64,000 bases of DNA. It comes from Planctomycetota bacterium. Its GTDB lineage: Bacteria > Planctomycetota > UBA1135. The position numbers and the translations under genes are program-made. Where the stretch lies: contig JAPKBM010000005.1 of the NCBI GenBank assembly GCA_026421205.1, forward strand, positions 25,754 to 89,753, read 5' to 3'. The notes under the pieces were generated by a model, which was not told the origin of the DNA, did not search any database, and saw nothing but the letters and a program-made list of their open reading frames with translations. Of this stretch, positions 9,814 through 20,521 are shown piece by piece. Numbering within the stretch: position 1 is the first letter of the stretch; every line of letters starts with the position of its first letter.

Positions 9814-12800
9814 ATGATGACTGAAATTACAAAAAATGTCGTAACGGAAGAAACCACAGTTCCACCTGCCCCTCCAGCTCCTTCAGTTGGAATGGATCGG
9901 AGTGATGCATTGGTCGTTTCCATCTGTTTGGCTTCTCCAGAAGACTTTAGTTCAGCTTCTTATGGTGAGGTGAAAAAGCCGGAAACAATCAATTACCGTA
10001 CTTTTCGTCCAGAGAAAGACGGTCTGTTCTGTGAGAGGATTTTTGGTCCAGAAAGAGATTACGAGTGTCACTGTGGAAAGTACCGTGGGCAAAAGCACAT
10101 GGGCATTGTTTGTGACAAGTGTGGCGTGATGGTCACGACAAGCCGCGAACGGCGAAAGCGCATGGGCCATATCACTCTTGCTGCTCCGGTGGCACATATT
10201 TGGTTTTTCTCCGTCACGCCAAGTCGCATGGGCAACTTGCTTGGTATGAAGAAGACAGAGTTAGAGCGCGTAATCTATTTTCAAGACTATGTCGTCATTG
10301 AACCAGGTGAGTCTGAGTATAAGAAGTGCCAACTGCTTACGGAGGACGAGTACCGTCGCGCACGTGCGCAGTTTGGATCTTCGTTTACGGCCTCCATGGG
10401 CGCCGAAGCCATTAAGGGGTTGCTTGCCTCGCTGAATCTCGAGTCTTTGTCTCGCGAACTTCGTGAAGATCTTAAAAATTCTAAGTCGAAGCAGAAGCAG
10501 GCCGACATGATTAAGAGGCTTCGCACCATCGAGATGTTGAGGGACTCTGAGAATGACCCAACCTGGATGATTCTTGATGTGGTTCCTGTTATTCCACCGG
10601 AATTGCGGCCTCTTGTTCGTTTGGATTCGGGAAACTTTGCAAGCTCGGACTTGAATGACCTCTATCGTCGCCTCATTAATCGGAATAATCGCTTAAAGCG
10701 TTTGATTGAACTCAAAGCGCCGGAAGTTATTATTCGGAATGAGAAGCGCATGCTTCAGCAGTCGGTGGATGCCTTGTTTGACAATGGTCGTTGTAAGCGT
10801 CAGGTGATGAGCACTTCAAACCAGGCCCTGAAATCATTGACGGACATGATTAAGGGTAAGCAGGGGCGTTTCCGCCTCAACTTGCTCGGCAAGCGAGTTG
10901 ATTACTCCGCACGTTCCGTCATTGTTGTAGGCCCGGAACTTCAATTGCACCAGTGTGGCCTCCCCAAGGTAATTGCGTTGGAGTTGTTTCAACCCTTTAT
11001 CATTCGTCGCTTAAAAGAATTGCGCTTGGCCGAAACTATCAAGGCAGCGAAGAAAATGCTTGAGCGTCGGGAAGATGCGGTATGGGATATTTTGGAAGAG
11101 GTTATTCAGAACCATCCCGTATTGTTAAACCGTGCCCCAACGCTTCACCGCATGGGTATGCAAGCCTTTGAGCCAGTTCTGATTGAGGGCAATGCCATTC
11201 AGATTCACCCTCTTGTTTGTCAGGGTTATAACGCTGACTTCGATGGTGACCAAATGGCCGTTCACCTTCCCCTTTCTTATGAAGCACAGGTGGAAGCATC
11301 AACGCTCATGTTGGCGACGAACAATGTGTTCAGTCCGCAGAGTGGAAACCCTATCATTTCGCCGCACCAGGATATTATTCTTGGCCTTTACTACATTACG
11401 GCGGACCGGGCAAAAAGTCGGAATGAATGGACAGAAGGGAATGGTGCGCAGGGTACCTATAGCACCTTGGATGACGTCCTTTTGGCCTATGCACATGGGC
11501 ACTTAGAAACCCACTCTTCTATCCTGGTTTTGTTTCCGAAGGATTCTGTCTTGGCAGAGTCACGTGGGAATACCTTCCGTGCGTTAACGGAGAGCGAATT
11601 GGTTTTGACTACACCAGGTCGTGTGATTGCCAATGACGCATTTCCTCCTGAGATGCCGTATTACAATTACCCCTTAGATAAAAAGTCGATTCACGGGATA
11701 ATTCATGATTGCCATAATTTAAGTGGTCGCGTTGCTACGTTGATACTTCTAGACACGCTCAAAGCCTTGGGCTTCAAGAGCGCAACACGATCTGGCCTTT
11801 CCTTTGCCAAAGATGACATGCTCATTCCCAAAAAGAAATGGGCGATTATTGCTGCAACGCAGGGGAAAGTCGACAAAGCCCAGAATGACTTTAGGGAGGG
11901 TGCGATTACAGAAACGGAACGTTACGCACAGGTTCTTGACCTTTGGACAGAGGCGCGAGATGCAGTCTCCGATGAACTTCTTGACGAATTAAAAGCAGAG
12001 GTAAGAGATGGTCGCCCGTACTTGAATCCCGTCTACGTCATGGCTCACTCCGGTGCTCGTGGTGGGGTGGATCAAATTCGCCAATTGTCTGGAATGCGAG
12101 GTTTGATGGCAAAGCCAAGTGGCGAAATCATTGAAACACCTATCCGTGCAAACTTCCGAGAAGGCCTACGCGTTTTGGAGTATTTCTCTTCAACCCACGG
12201 TGCTCGAAAAGGCTTGGCGGATACGGCGCTCAAAACGGCAGACTCCGGTTACCTGACAAGAAAGTTAGCCGATGTGGCTCAAAACGTGGTTGTCAACTTG
12301 GATGACTGTGAGACTACAAAGGGTTTGAAGAAAGAGGCTGTTTATAAGGGTGAAAAACTCGTCGTCACGCTCAGTGAAGTGGTTCGGGGCAGAGTTGCCC
12401 GGGATACCATCCGAGATCGCATTACAGATGAGTTGATTGTCGAGGATGGTCAAATCATTTCTCCAACCATTGCCCGCACCATCGAAGAGATGAATATCAC
12501 AAGTATCCGGGTGCGTAGCCCGCTTACCTGTGAAGCCGGCCAAGGTATTTGTGCACGCTGTTACGGCGAGGATTTGGCGCGTGGCGCTATGGTTGAGCAA
12601 GGGCTTGCGGCTGGAATCATTGCCGCGCAGTCCATTGGTGAGCCAGGGACACAGCTGACGATGCGTACTTTCCACATCGGGGGTACGGCAAGTCGGTCGG
12701 TGGAAGTGTCCGATATTAAGGCCCGACGGGGCGGGACGGTGGAGTATTCAAACCTGGTTACGGTAATCAGGCCTTCTGGAGAGTGCATCGCTCTTTCTCG

Positions 12801-14079
12801 AACTGGATGTGTCATTGTTCGTGATGCAAAAGGCAGGGAATTGGACCGTTATGACGTCAGTGTCGGTGGTCGTGTTCACGTGAAGGACGGCGGCAAAGTG
12901 AAAAAAGGCGCTAAAGTTTGTGATTGGGACCCACACTTTCTCCCCATTCTTGCAGAGCATGATGGAACCGTCCACTTCGAAGACGTGGTGGAAGGGCAGA
13001 CTATGCGCGTGGAAGAGGATGAGAAAACAGGCGTGAAGCGCGTCAAAATTGTGGAGTCTCGGGGAGCTCTTCACCCCCAGGTGCTCATCATGGGCGACGA
13101 AGGTGAAGTTTTTCATTATGCAACGTTGCCGGAGAATGCCTACGTCGACGTCAAAGAGGGACAAAAAGTGGAGTCGGGTGCTTTGCTTGCCAAGTCACCG
13201 CGCACCGCTTCCGGTACCGCAGATATTACAGGTGGTTTGCCACGGGTTACCGAGCTCTTTGAAGCACGGATGCCCAAAGAACCAGCCGTGATGTCAGAAA
13301 TTGAGGGGATTGTTGAATTGGGCGACAAGCGTCGCGGAAAACGAATCATCATTGTTCGAAACTCTGAAACGGGGGAAGAGCGAGAGCATCCGGTTCCATT
13401 GACCAAGCACCTTCGCGTTCATACCGGCGACCCCATTCAAATGGGTCAGCCTTTAGTGGATGGTCCTTTGCCGCCCCACGAAATCCTTTCCATTAAGGGG
13501 GAGGAGGCCGTGCAGACTTACCTCGTGGAGCAGATCCAGGCGGTTTATCGTGCGCAGGGTGTGGTCATCAATGACAAGCACATCGAGATTATTGTTTCTC
13601 AGATGATGCGTAAAGTTCAAGTCACCAACCCCGGTGACTCGGAATGGCTCCCCAATTCCTTGGTGGATCGCCACATTTTCCGTACCCGAAGAGAAGAAAT
13701 TGCAGATTCAGGTAAAACCCCGCCGTCGGCCAAACCCCTTTTAATGGGAATTACGAAGGCTTCGGTTCAATCTGAGTCGTTTATCTCGGCAGCATCTTTC
13801 CAGGAGACGACAAAGGTTTTGACCGAAGCGGCTCTCAAGGGGAAGGAAGATACTCTTCAGGGACTTAAGGAAAATGTCATTCTGGGCAATCTGATTCCTG
13901 CGGGAACAGGTTTCCGCGATTTCTTGCGGACCAGTGTTCAGAAGAATATTGACTTCTCCCAGTTTGAAGATGCTTTTGCCACCGCAGAGGGATCTACGGA
14001 CGTGGCCCCTGAAATCCCTTCTGCACCCCCCGTAGAATCCGCTCCTGAGGCCCCCTCACCGGTGGAGGAGGAAGAGTAA
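9814..14079 (+). CDS. rpoC: RNA polymerase beta' subunit
   Basis: [16 protein letters not shown] catalytic motif. Confidence 0.99.
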   Translation: MMTEITKNVVTEETTVPPAPPAPSVGMDRSDALVVSICLASPEDFSSASYGEVKKPETINYRTFRPEKDGLFCERIFGPERDYECHCGKYRGQKHMGIVCDKCGVMVTTSRERRKRMGHITLAAPVAHIWFFSVTPSRMGNLLGMKKTELERVIYFQDYVVIEPGESEYKKCQLLTEDEYRRARAQFGSSFTASMGAEAIKGLLASLNLESLSRELREDLKNSKSKQKQADMIKRLRTIEMLRDSENDPTWMILDVVPVIPPELRPLVRLDSGNFASSDLNDLYRRLINRNNRLKRLIELKAPEVIIRNEKRMLQQSVDALFDNGRCKRQVMSTSNQALKSLTDMIKGKQGRFRLNLLGKRVDYSARSVIVVGPELQLHQCGLPKVIALELFQPFIIRRLKELRLAETIKAAKKMLERREDAVWDILEEVIQNHPVLLNRAPTLHRMGMQAFEPVLIEGNAIQIHPLVCQGYNADFDGDQMAVHLPLSYEAQVEASTLMLATNNVFSPQSGNPIISPHQDIILGLYYITADRAKSRNEWTEGNGAQGTYSTLDDVLLAYAHGHLETHSSILVLFPKDSVLAESRGNTFRALTESELVLTTPGRVIANDAFPPEMPYYNYPLDKKSIHGIIHDCHNLSGRVATLILLDTLKALGFKSATRSGLSFAKDDMLIPKKKWAIIAATQGKVDKAQNDFREGAITETERYAQVLDLWTEARDAVSDELLDELKAEVRDGRPYLNPVYVMAHSGARGGVDQIRQLSGMRGLMAKPSGEIIETPIRANFREGLRVLEYFSSTHGARKGLADTALKTADSGYLTRKLADVAQNVVVNLDDCETTKGLKKEAVYKGEKLVVTLSEVVRGRVARDTIRDRITDELIVEDGQIISPTIARTIEEMNITSIRVRSPLTCEAGQGICARCYGEDLARGAMVEQGLAAGIIAAQSIGEPGTQLTMRTFHIGGTASRSVEVSDIKARRGGTVEYSNLVTVIRPSGECIALSRTGCVIVRDAKGRELDRYDVSVGGRVHVKDGGKVKKGAKVCDWDPHFLPILAEHDGTVHFEDVVEGQTMRVEEDEKTGVKRVKIVESRGALHPQVLIMGDEGEVFHYATLPENAYVDVKEGQKVESGALLAKSPRTASGTADITGGLPRVTELFEARMPKEPAVMSEIEGIVELGDKRRGKRIIIVRNSETGEEREHPVPLTKHLRVHTGDPIQMGQPLVDGPLPPHEILSIKGEEAVQTYLVEQIQAVYRAQGVVINDKHIEIIVSQMMRKVQVTNPGDSEWLPNSLVDRHIFRTRREEIADSGKTPPSAKPLLMGITKASVQSESFISAASFQETTKVLTEAALKGKEDTLQGLKENVILGNLIPAGTGFRDFLRTSVQKNIDFSQFEDAFATAEGSTDVAPEIPSAPPVESAPEAPSPVEEEE

Positions 14080-14081
14080 TC

Positions 14082-14118
14082 TTGACCTCCTCCCCGAAAT
14101 CGTTAAACTGTTACGCCC
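14082..14118 (+). promoter_or_regulatory. Promoter for rpsL-rpsG: TTGACC-N16-TAAACT-N6-CCCTTT
   Basis: -35 14082-14087, -10 14104-14109, CCC 14116-14118. Confidence 0.75.
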
Positions 14119-14153
14119 TTTCTTCTGGAAAACCCGGAATGTAAGCCTGCATC

Positions 14154-14522
14154 ATGCCAACCATTAATCAACTCGTTCGCCACGGTCGAAAGCCCGTGCG
14201 GAAGAAGTCAAAGAGTCCTGTATTAGACAAATGCCCTCATAAGAGGGGCGTTTGCACTCAGGTAAAGACCATGACCCCAAAGAAGCCGAACTCGGCTCTT
14301 CGGAAGGTCGCTCGTGTTCGCTTGTCTAATGGCAAGGAGATCACGGCATATATCGGTGGTGAAGGCCATAACCTTCAGGAACACTCCATTGTTCTTGTGC
14401 GCGGTGGCCGAGTTCGGGATTTACCGGGTGTTCGCTATCACGTAGTTCGTGGAACCTTGGACTGTGCAGGTGTGGATGATCGGAAGCAGGGTCGCTCTAA
14501 ATACGGAGCCCGGAAAAGCTAA
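14154..14522 (+). CDS. rpsL: 30S ribosomal protein S12
   Basis: [38 protein letters not shown]. Confidence 0.99.
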   Translation: MPTINQLVRHGRKPVRKKSKSPVLDKCPHKRGVCTQVKTMTPKKPNSALRKVARVRLSNGKEITAYIGGEGHNLQEHSIVLVRGGRVRDLPGVRYHVVRGTLDCAGVDDRKQGRSKYGARKS

Positions 14523-14524
14523 TT

Positions 14525-14998
14525 ATGCCTCGTAGTTTTCGCTCAACACAGAAATACCAGAAGCCTGACCCAAAGTTCGGTTCTCTTCTGGCTACCAAGT
14601 TCATCAATCAGATTATGTCGGATGGCAAAAAATCGGTGGCGATGGACATCTTCTACGAAGCCTGCGAGATGGCCTCAAAGAAATTGGAAGAAGTCACTCC
14701 AGAAGAAGTTTTCTCTCAGGCGTGTGCCAATGTTCGCCCATCGGTAGAAGTCCGCTCAAAGCGAGTTGGTGGCTCCAATTACCAGGTGCCTCGGGAGGTT
14801 TCTCCAAAACGTGCGCAAACCTTGGCCATCCGTTGGATCGTAGGGAATGCGCGTAAGAAGAAGGGCATGCCAATGGCCAAGCGCCTTGCCAGTGAATTCA
14901 CAGATGCTTGTAAAAATACGGGTGCTTCCGTTCAATGGAAAGAGAATGTCCATCGCATGGCCGACGCCAACAAAGCGTATAGTCACTTCGCCTGGTAG
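14525..14998 (+). CDS. rpsG: 30S ribosomal protein S7
   Basis: S7 sequence (GGSNYQVPREVSPKRAQTLAIRWIVGNARKKKG). Confidence 0.99.
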   Translation: MPRSFRSTQKYQKPDPKFGSLLATKFINQIMSDGKKSVAMDIFYEACEMASKKLEEVTPEEVFSQACANVRPSVEVRSKRVGGSNYQVPREVSPKRAQTLAIRWIVGNARKKKGMPMAKRLASEFTDACKNTGASVQWKENVHRMADANKAYSHFAW

Positions 14999-15018
14999 AT
15001 TTCTCAGAGTTTTTCCCT

Positions 15019-15049
15019 GTGGGCGGCATTTTTGCCGCCCACTTTTTTT
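15019..15049 (+). terminator. Rho-independent terminator after rpsG
   Basis: GTGGGCGGC-ATTTTT-GCCGCCCAC followed by TTTTTTT. Confidence 0.93.
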
Positions 15050-15060
15050 ATTCTAGGCCT

Positions 15061-15522
15061 ATGGAATTAGAAATCATTCTCCTTCGGCTGAATAAGGAGT
15101 CGCCAAAGCGTTGCTCATTGACGCCTTTGCGGGGAAAGTCGGAATACCCGATTCAATGGATTCATTGCTCTCCTGGGGATCTTGTTGAGGTGGGTGAAGT
15201 CACCCTGCTGCACCCCGACGGTGATCGATTGACTCCAGCCGATGCATGCCGTCCACTCTTGCTTGTGGATTCTTCATGGCGGGATTTGCCCAAAGTCCTT
15301 TCGGGTGTACGAGGTACATTGCATCGGCGTCGGCTACCCGTTGAAATGCAGACGGCTTACCCGCGAAAATCAAAGACTTTTAAGGATCCGGATGCTGGCC
15401 TTGCCAGTATTGAAGCACTTCACGCGGCCTGTGCCTTCTTGGGTCGACGTTGGGATGACCTCTTGCATGGATACCACTGGAAAGAGGATTACTTGAGGCT
15501 AAACCAAGGCCTCTTCCCGTAG
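15061..15522 (+). CDS. Tsr3-like (DUF367/DTW-type SPOUT) aminocarboxypropyltransferase-like protein
   Basis: N-terminal SPKRCSLTPLRG resembles Tsr3 DPKKCSGKKL; LLLVDSSW resembles LDCSW; RRLPVEMQTAYPRKSKTF..ASIEALHAACAFLG and terminal YLRLNQGLF match Tsr3-type layout. Confidence 0.72.
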   Translation: MELEIILLRLNKESPKRCSLTPLRGKSEYPIQWIHCSPGDLVEVGEVTLLHPDGDRLTPADACRPLLLVDSSWRDLPKVLSGVRGTLHRRRLPVEMQTAYPRKSKTFKDPDAGLASIEALHAACAFLGRRWDDLLHGYHWKEDYLRLNQGLFP

Positions 15523-15531
15523 AATTCCTTT

Positions 15532-17595
15532 ATGGCGGTTTCATTGCTCCGGAATATTGGCATCGTGGCACACATTGATGCGGGGAAGACGACGTTAACG
15601 GAGCGTTTTCTTTTTTTGACGGGGGTGGAGCGTCGCATGGGGGAAGTTCATGATGGAGCGGCAACCATGGATTGGATGACGGAAGAGAGAGAACGAGGAA
15701 TCACCATTTCCGCCGCGGCCACCACGTGTCCATGGAGAGGGCACCAGATTCAAATCATTGATACCCCGGGCCATGTTGACTTCACCATTGAGGTTTCTCG
15801 TTCTCTTCGCGTGCTAGATGGGGTCGTAGTGGTTTTGGATGCTGTCGCAGGAGTCCAGGCGCAGACGGAAAATGTACTTCGTCAGGCGGATCTATTTGAA
15901 ATTCCAAGGATTGCATTGATCAATAAAATGGACCGCCCAGGCGCAAATTTCCAGAAGTCCATTCATTCTTTAGAGGAACGGGGGACCATTCCCGTTGTAC
16001 CAGTTCAAATTCCTATGGGGGAAGGTGAGGATTTTGTCGGAGTGATTGACCTCATCAAGCTTCAATCAATCTCATGGGGCGGAGAAAATGGGGAAGTCGT
16101 GGTCACCCAATCTATTCCAGAGTCATTGCTGCGGGCCGCGGAGAAAGGCCGGGATCTCCTTTGTTCCCGTGTTGCCGAAGAGGTTTCGTCTCTCGCTGAC
16201 CTTTACTTGGAAGAGGGAACGCTGAATCCTAAGCAACTCTCCGAAGGCCTACGCGTTGCGGTCCTTCAGAGGAAGCTAGTCCCTGTCTTTGCGGGAGCGG
16301 CCCTTTGTAATAAGGGAGTGCAACCCGTGTTGGATGCCCTTGTGGACTGGATGCCCTCCCCAGAAGACCGTCCATCCGTGAAAGGAAAAAATCCGGCTAC
16401 AGGGGCCCGCTTAGAACGCACACCCAAAGCTAGTGAACCTTTTTGTGCCCTTTGTTTTAAAATCTATCATGAGTCTTTTGGCGACCTAACGTACTTGCGT
16501 ATTTACTCCGGCACTCTCCGAGAAGGGGAGTCCGTCGGCGTCCCTAGGCTTCAGAAAACGGAGCGTGTCGAGAGGCTATTTCGAATGCATGCGGATTCTC
16601 GCGAGGCAATTCCCTCTGCAAGTGCAGGAGAAATTGTGGCCGTGATGGGTTTTAAGCATGCGCAAACGGGGGACACGCTTTGCTCCCTGGAAGAAGAGAT
16701 GCTCTTGGAGGGTTTGGATTTCCCAGACCCCGTCATTCGAATGAGCCTGGAGCCTCGTGAGCCCGCTGACCAAGATTCCTTGACGGCTGCCTTGCGTGTG
16801 GTTGCCAGAGAGGATCCTTCGCTGGTGGTGCAACTCGACGGGGATACCGGGCAAACCGTGATTTCTGGTATGGGAGAGCTCCATTTGGAAATCCTCCTCC
16901 ACCGCCTTGAACGAGACTTTTCTGTCCGACCTTTGGCGGGAAGGCCCCAGGTTTCTAGGAGGGAATTTGTAAAAACTCCACAGCGGGGGGTCGGCCGAGC
17001 AGAGAAGCGAACTCCCGATGGTGGCCAAGCCGTTTCCCTGACCTTGCAGGTCTCGCCAAGCGAGGCCCAGCTCATTCAGTGGCAACCTCATGGAATGGAG
17101 CCCATTCCTGCGGCATTACGGGTGTCTTTGCAAGAAGGCGTCGGGGCAATGGGCCTGACAGGGCCATGGGGTTATCCGCTGTCCGGTGTCACCCTCTCCG
17201 TGGCGGCTTGTGAGTGGACTCCGGGAGACAGCTCACCTTCTTTAGGCCTCCTTTTTGGCGCTTTTACGTCCGCGCTGTCCGATGCCATAAAGGGGAATAC
17301 GGGTTTTTTAGAGCCCGTGATGAATCTTAGCATTCATGTGCCCAAGGAGTTTTTATCCGGAGTATTGGCTGATTTGAGCTCTCGTCAAGCGGAAGTCCTT
17401 TCTGTCAATGCACTTACAGAAGAAGTCTTTGCGCGCGCACCGATGGATTGTCTTTTCTCCTATTCCACTGATTTAAGATCTTTATCCCAAGGGCGCGCTT
17501 CATTTCTTGCTGCCCTCGACGGATTTTCCCCGCTTTTGGGAAGTCGGGAGGCGAAGCTCCTGAAAAGATTAGGCGGTTCGCCTCTTTCTCCTTGA
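15532..17595 (+). CDS. Divergent elongation factor G (EF-G II / spdEFG2-like)
   Basis: Complete G domain (AHIDAGKTTLTERF, DTPGHVDF, NKMDRPGA), but domain IV lacks GGRGQYGHV and SYHEVDSSE signatures. Confidence 0.85.
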   Translation: MAVSLLRNIGIVAHIDAGKTTLTERFLFLTGVERRMGEVHDGAATMDWMTEERERGITISAAATTCPWRGHQIQIIDTPGHVDFTIEVSRSLRVLDGVVVVLDAVAGVQAQTENVLRQADLFEIPRIALINKMDRPGANFQKSIHSLEERGTIPVVPVQIPMGEGEDFVGVIDLIKLQSISWGGENGEVVVTQSIPESLLRAAEKGRDLLCSRVAEEVSSLADLYLEEGTLNPKQLSEGLRVAVLQRKLVPVFAGAALCNKGVQPVLDALVDWMPSPEDRPSVKGKNPATGARLERTPKASEPFCALCFKIYHESFGDLTYLRIYSGTLREGESVGVPRLQKTERVERLFRMHADSREAIPSASAGEIVAVMGFKHAQTGDTLCSLEEEMLLEGLDFPDPVIRMSLEPREPADQDSLTAALRVVAREDPSLVVQLDGDTGQTVISGMGELHLEILLHRLERDFSVRPLAGRPQVSRREFVKTPQRGVGRAEKRTPDGGQAVSLTLQVSPSEAQLIQWQPHGMEPIPAALRVSLQEGVGAMGLTGPWGYPLSGVTLSVAACEWTPGDSSPSLGLLFGAFTSALSDAIKGNTGFLEPVMNLSIHVPKEFLSGVLADLSSRQAEVLSVNALTEEVFARAPMDCLFSYSTDLRSLSQGRASFLAALDGFSPLLGSREAKLLKRLGGSPLSP

Positions 17596-17628
17596 CCTCT
17601 CGACGCCCTCGGCTAGAATACTTGGCCC
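17592..17628 (+). promoter_or_regulatory. Promoter for rpsJ (S10) operon: TTGACC-N16-TAGAAT-N6-CCCTTTTT
   Basis: -35 17592-17597 overlaps the EF-G stop; -10 17614-17619; CCC 17626-17628. Confidence 0.75.
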
Positions 17629-17639
17629 TTTTTAGGGAT

Positions 17640-17696
17640 AGCTCCGGAAAAACTTTGACCTCACCACGAAATGTGGCGGATAAGTTTTCCGGGGCT
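17640..17696 (+). promoter_or_regulatory. S10-operon leader hairpin
   Basis: AGCTCCGGAAAAACTT / AAGTTTTCCGGGGCT long stem (one bulge, one GU) enclosing CCAC-GAAAT-GTGG; ends 13 nt before the rpsJ ATG. Confidence 0.6.
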
Positions 17697-17709
17697 CAGT
17701 CACATTCTC

Positions 17710-18015
17710 ATGGCAAATCGCATTCAAATCCGTCTCGAGGCTTACGACCACGAGTCCATCGACCAAGCAACGGAATCGATCATCGAAGCTGCTCGTCTTA
17801 CGGGTGTTTCGGTCTCGGGGCCTATCCCACTTCCTACTCGTGTGGAGCGCTACACCGTTTTGCGTTCTCCTCACGTCAACAAAAAGGCTCGTGAACAGTT
17901 TGAGATTAGAACGCATAAGCGTTTGATGTATCTCTTAGAGCCTACCCCACAGACCGTTGATGCGCTAAACCGCCTCGTCTTGTCTGCGGGTGTCGACGTT
18001 CGAATCAAAGTCTGA
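17710..18015 (+). CDS. rpsJ: 30S ribosomal protein S10
   Basis: [24 protein letters not shown]...[35 protein letters not shown]. Confidence 0.98.
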   Translation: MANRIQIRLEAYDHESIDQATESIIEAARLTGVSVSGPIPLPTRVERYTVLRSPHVNKKAREQFEIRTHKRLMYLLEPTPQTVDALNRLVLSAGVDVRIKV

Positions 18016-18087
18016 ACGTAGATCTTTCTCCCGCATGACCCCACGGGGTCCGCTGCGACTCACCTCGGCTGGATACCGAGCAGAAAC

Positions 18088-18732
18088 ATGTCTGACAATA
18101 AATTCTTACTCGCCCGCAAAAAGGGCATGACACAAATCTTTCGCGAAGACGGCACAGTTGTCCCTGTGACCGTTCTTGAAGCAGGTCCCTGCATGGTGAC
18201 CGGCCTTATGAGCGAAGGGCATCACGGGTATTCCGCTGTGCAGTTGGGCCTAACGCCCGCGCGCGAAAAGCACGTGTCAAAGCCTCAATGGAAGGATTTT
18301 GAGAAGCGCGGTGTCAAAGCTCACCGCATTCTCAGGGAATTTCGTGTCCCTAGTACCGACGGATTTGAGGTTGGGCAAGAGCTTGGCCCTGAGGTCTTCG
18401 AGGTCGGTGACGTAGTCGACGTAGTCGGCAAGTCCAAAGGTAGGGGTTTTGCCAGTGTCATTAAGGCTCATGGTTTTGCCCGTGGTCATGAAACCCACGG
18501 CTCCCACAGTGTGAGAACGCCGGGCTCCATCGGCCAATGTGCGTACCCTGGACGTGTGTTCAAGGGACAGCGTATGGCGCGCCATTATGGAGATGAGCAG
18601 CGCACCGTTAAGAATGCAACGATTGAGGGCGTGGACGTAGAGCGTGGCCTCCTCTTGGTCCGAGGCGGTGTTCCAGGGGCCCCAAACAGTTTGGTTCAGT
18701 TGGCTACGGCCAAAACAGGGAGGCGGGGATAA
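18088..18732 (+). CDS. rplC: 50S ribosomal protein L3
   Basis: KGRGFASVIKAHGFARGHETHGSHSVRTPGSIG. Confidence 0.98.
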   Translation: MSDNKFLLARKKGMTQIFREDGTVVPVTVLEAGPCMVTGLMSEGHHGYSAVQLGLTPAREKHVSKPQWKDFEKRGVKAHRILREFRVPSTDGFEVGQELGPEVFEVGDVVDVVGKSKGRGFASVIKAHGFARGHETHGSHSVRTPGSIGQCAYPGRVFKGQRMARHYGDEQRTVKNATIEGVDVERGLLLVRGGVPGAPNSLVQLATAKTGRRG

Positions 18733-18734
18733 TC

Positions 18735-19379
18735 ATGTCGACTATCGCAACATATGATTTGACAACAGGTTCCTCTGGTGAAAGAGAGCTTGCTTTGGAC
18801 TTGGGTGACAAAGTGCTTTACCGCACGATTAAAGACGCCATTGTTCAATACCAAGCAAATCGACGTCAGGGAGATGCACACACGAAGATCCGTACTGAGC
18901 TTGCCGGCCATAAAAAGAAGCCGTGGAAGCAAAAGGGGACGGGCCGCGCACGTGCCGGTGACCGTCGAAGTCCTCTTTGGGTGGGTGGAGCCACCACGTT
19001 TGGTCCTCGGAATAAGCGTCGTTGGGGCTACCATCTTCCAAAGAAGCAGCGCTTGGTCGCTTTGCAAAGCGCACTACTTGGGAAAATCCGAGATGGTGAA
19101 GTGAAGGAAGTCGCGAGCCTTACCTTTGAGGAGCCTTCTTCTAAGGCCGCGCGAAAGATGATTCAAGCTTGCGCCCCTAAGGGAACCGTTCTTGTCCTTT
19201 TGTCTGAACAAGACCGCAATGTTTGGCTGTCTTTCCGTAACTTTCCGAATGTGCGTACCCGTTGCGCAACCGACGTAAACGCTTATGACCTTTTGGCTCA
19301 TAAGTGGGTGTTGGCGCAAGAAGGCGCTTTAGAGGTTGCTGCAAATCGCTTGCCGGCCTCTGTGGGGGATCTATCATGA
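18735..19379 (+). CDS. rplD: 50S ribosomal protein L4
   Basis: KKPWKQKGTGRARAGDRRSPLWVGGATTFGP. Confidence 0.97.
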   Translation: MSTIATYDLTTGSSGERELALDLGDKVLYRTIKDAIVQYQANRRQGDAHTKIRTELAGHKKKPWKQKGTGRARAGDRRSPLWVGGATTFGPRNKRRWGYHLPKKQRLVALQSALLGKIRDGEVKEVASLTFEEPSSKAARKMIQACAPKGTVLVLLSEQDRNVWLSFRNFPNVRTRCATDVNAYDLLAHKWVLAQEGALEVAANRLPASVGDLS

Positions 19380-19666
19380 GTCTTTTGTCTGACCACCAGC
19401 AAATATTAACCAAGCCCGTCTTGACTGAGAAGTCAACCACGGATCAGGAACGACTCAATGCGTATCGATTTGAGGTTGCCGGAGGTGCAAATAAGATTGA
19501 AATCCGTAATGCTGTGGAGGCTTTGTTTGAAGTGAAGGTTCTCAAAGTAAACACGATGGTCCGTCCTGGTAAAAACCGTCGTAGGGGAGCCAGTTACTTC
19601 CGGACTCCTTCTCGCAAAATTGCAATTATTCAATTGGCCGAGGGCCAGAAAATCGACCTGCTCTAG
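19376..19666 (+). CDS. rplW: 50S ribosomal protein L23
   Basis: KPVLTEKST...FEVKVLKVNTMVRPGKNRRRG; ATGA overlap with rplD. Confidence 0.95.
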   Translation: MSLLSDHQQILTKPVLTEKSTTDQERLNAYRFEVAGGANKIEIRNAVEALFEVKVLKVNTMVRPGKNRRRGASYFRTPSRKIAIIQLAEGQKIDLL

Positions 19667-19684
19667 GGCAGGTGGAGGCATATT

Positions 19685-20518
19685 ATGGGCATTAAGTACT
19701 ACAAGCCAACCTCTCCCGGTCGTCGGGGAGGTTCCATCTTGGATCGCGCTGAATTGACGCGGCAAACCCCAGAGAAGAGCCTTTTGGCACCTTTGAAGAA
19801 AACGGGTGGGCGCAATAATCTAGGGCGTATCACCTGTCGCCATCACGGTGGAGGCGCAAAGCGTCGTTATCGCGTGATTGACTTTAAGCGCCTCAAGGAT
19901 GGCGTTCCTGCCAAAGTGGCTCATATTGAGTATGACCCTAACCGAAGCGCCTATATTGCCCTTCTTCACTACGTAGACGGGGCAAAATCGTACATCGTGT
20001 GGCCAAAAGGCCTTTCCCAGGGAGACACCGTGATGTCTGGCCCTGATGCAGAGCCCAAACTTGGATGTGCCATGGAACTTGGCCATATTCCTCTTGGGAT
20101 GGAAGTGCACAACATTGAGTTGCGTCAAGGCCAAGGAGCGAAAATGGCCCGGAGCGCGGGCGCCTCCGCACGTCTTGCTGCTCGAGAGGGTAGTTATGCA
20201 TTGCTCGTTCTCCCAAGTGGGGAATTGAGAAAGGTGCATACACGTTGTCGCGCAACGATTGGCGAGGTTGGAAACGCCGATCACAAGAACGTCAAGTTCG
20301 GGAAAGCAGGCCGACGTCGGCATTTGGGTTGGCGGCCAACAGTTCGTGGCGTGGCTATGTACCCAGCAGCTCACCCTCATGGAGGTGGTGAAGGCCGCAC
20401 CATGGGTAAGCACCCGGTCTCGCCGTGGGGTCAGCCTGCGAAAGGGCAAAAGACGCGTAATAAGCGTAAAACAACTAGCAGTTTCATTGTTCGCCGTCGC
20501 AAGACGGGCAAGAGGTAA
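19685..20518 (+). CDS. rplB: 50S ribosomal protein L2
   Basis: [29 protein letters not shown]. Confidence 0.99.
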   Translation: MGIKYYKPTSPGRRGGSILDRAELTRQTPEKSLLAPLKKTGGRNNLGRITCRHHGGGAKRRYRVIDFKRLKDGVPAKVAHIEYDPNRSAYIALLHYVDGAKSYIVWPKGLSQGDTVMSGPDAEPKLGCAMELGHIPLGMEVHNIELRQGQGAKMARSAGASARLAAREGSYALLVLPSGELRKVHTRCRATIGEVGNADHKNVKFGKAGRRRHLGWRPTVRGVAMYPAAHPHGGGEGRTMGKHPVSPWGQPAKGQKTRNKRKTTSSFIVRRRKTGKR

Positions 20519-20521
20519 ATC

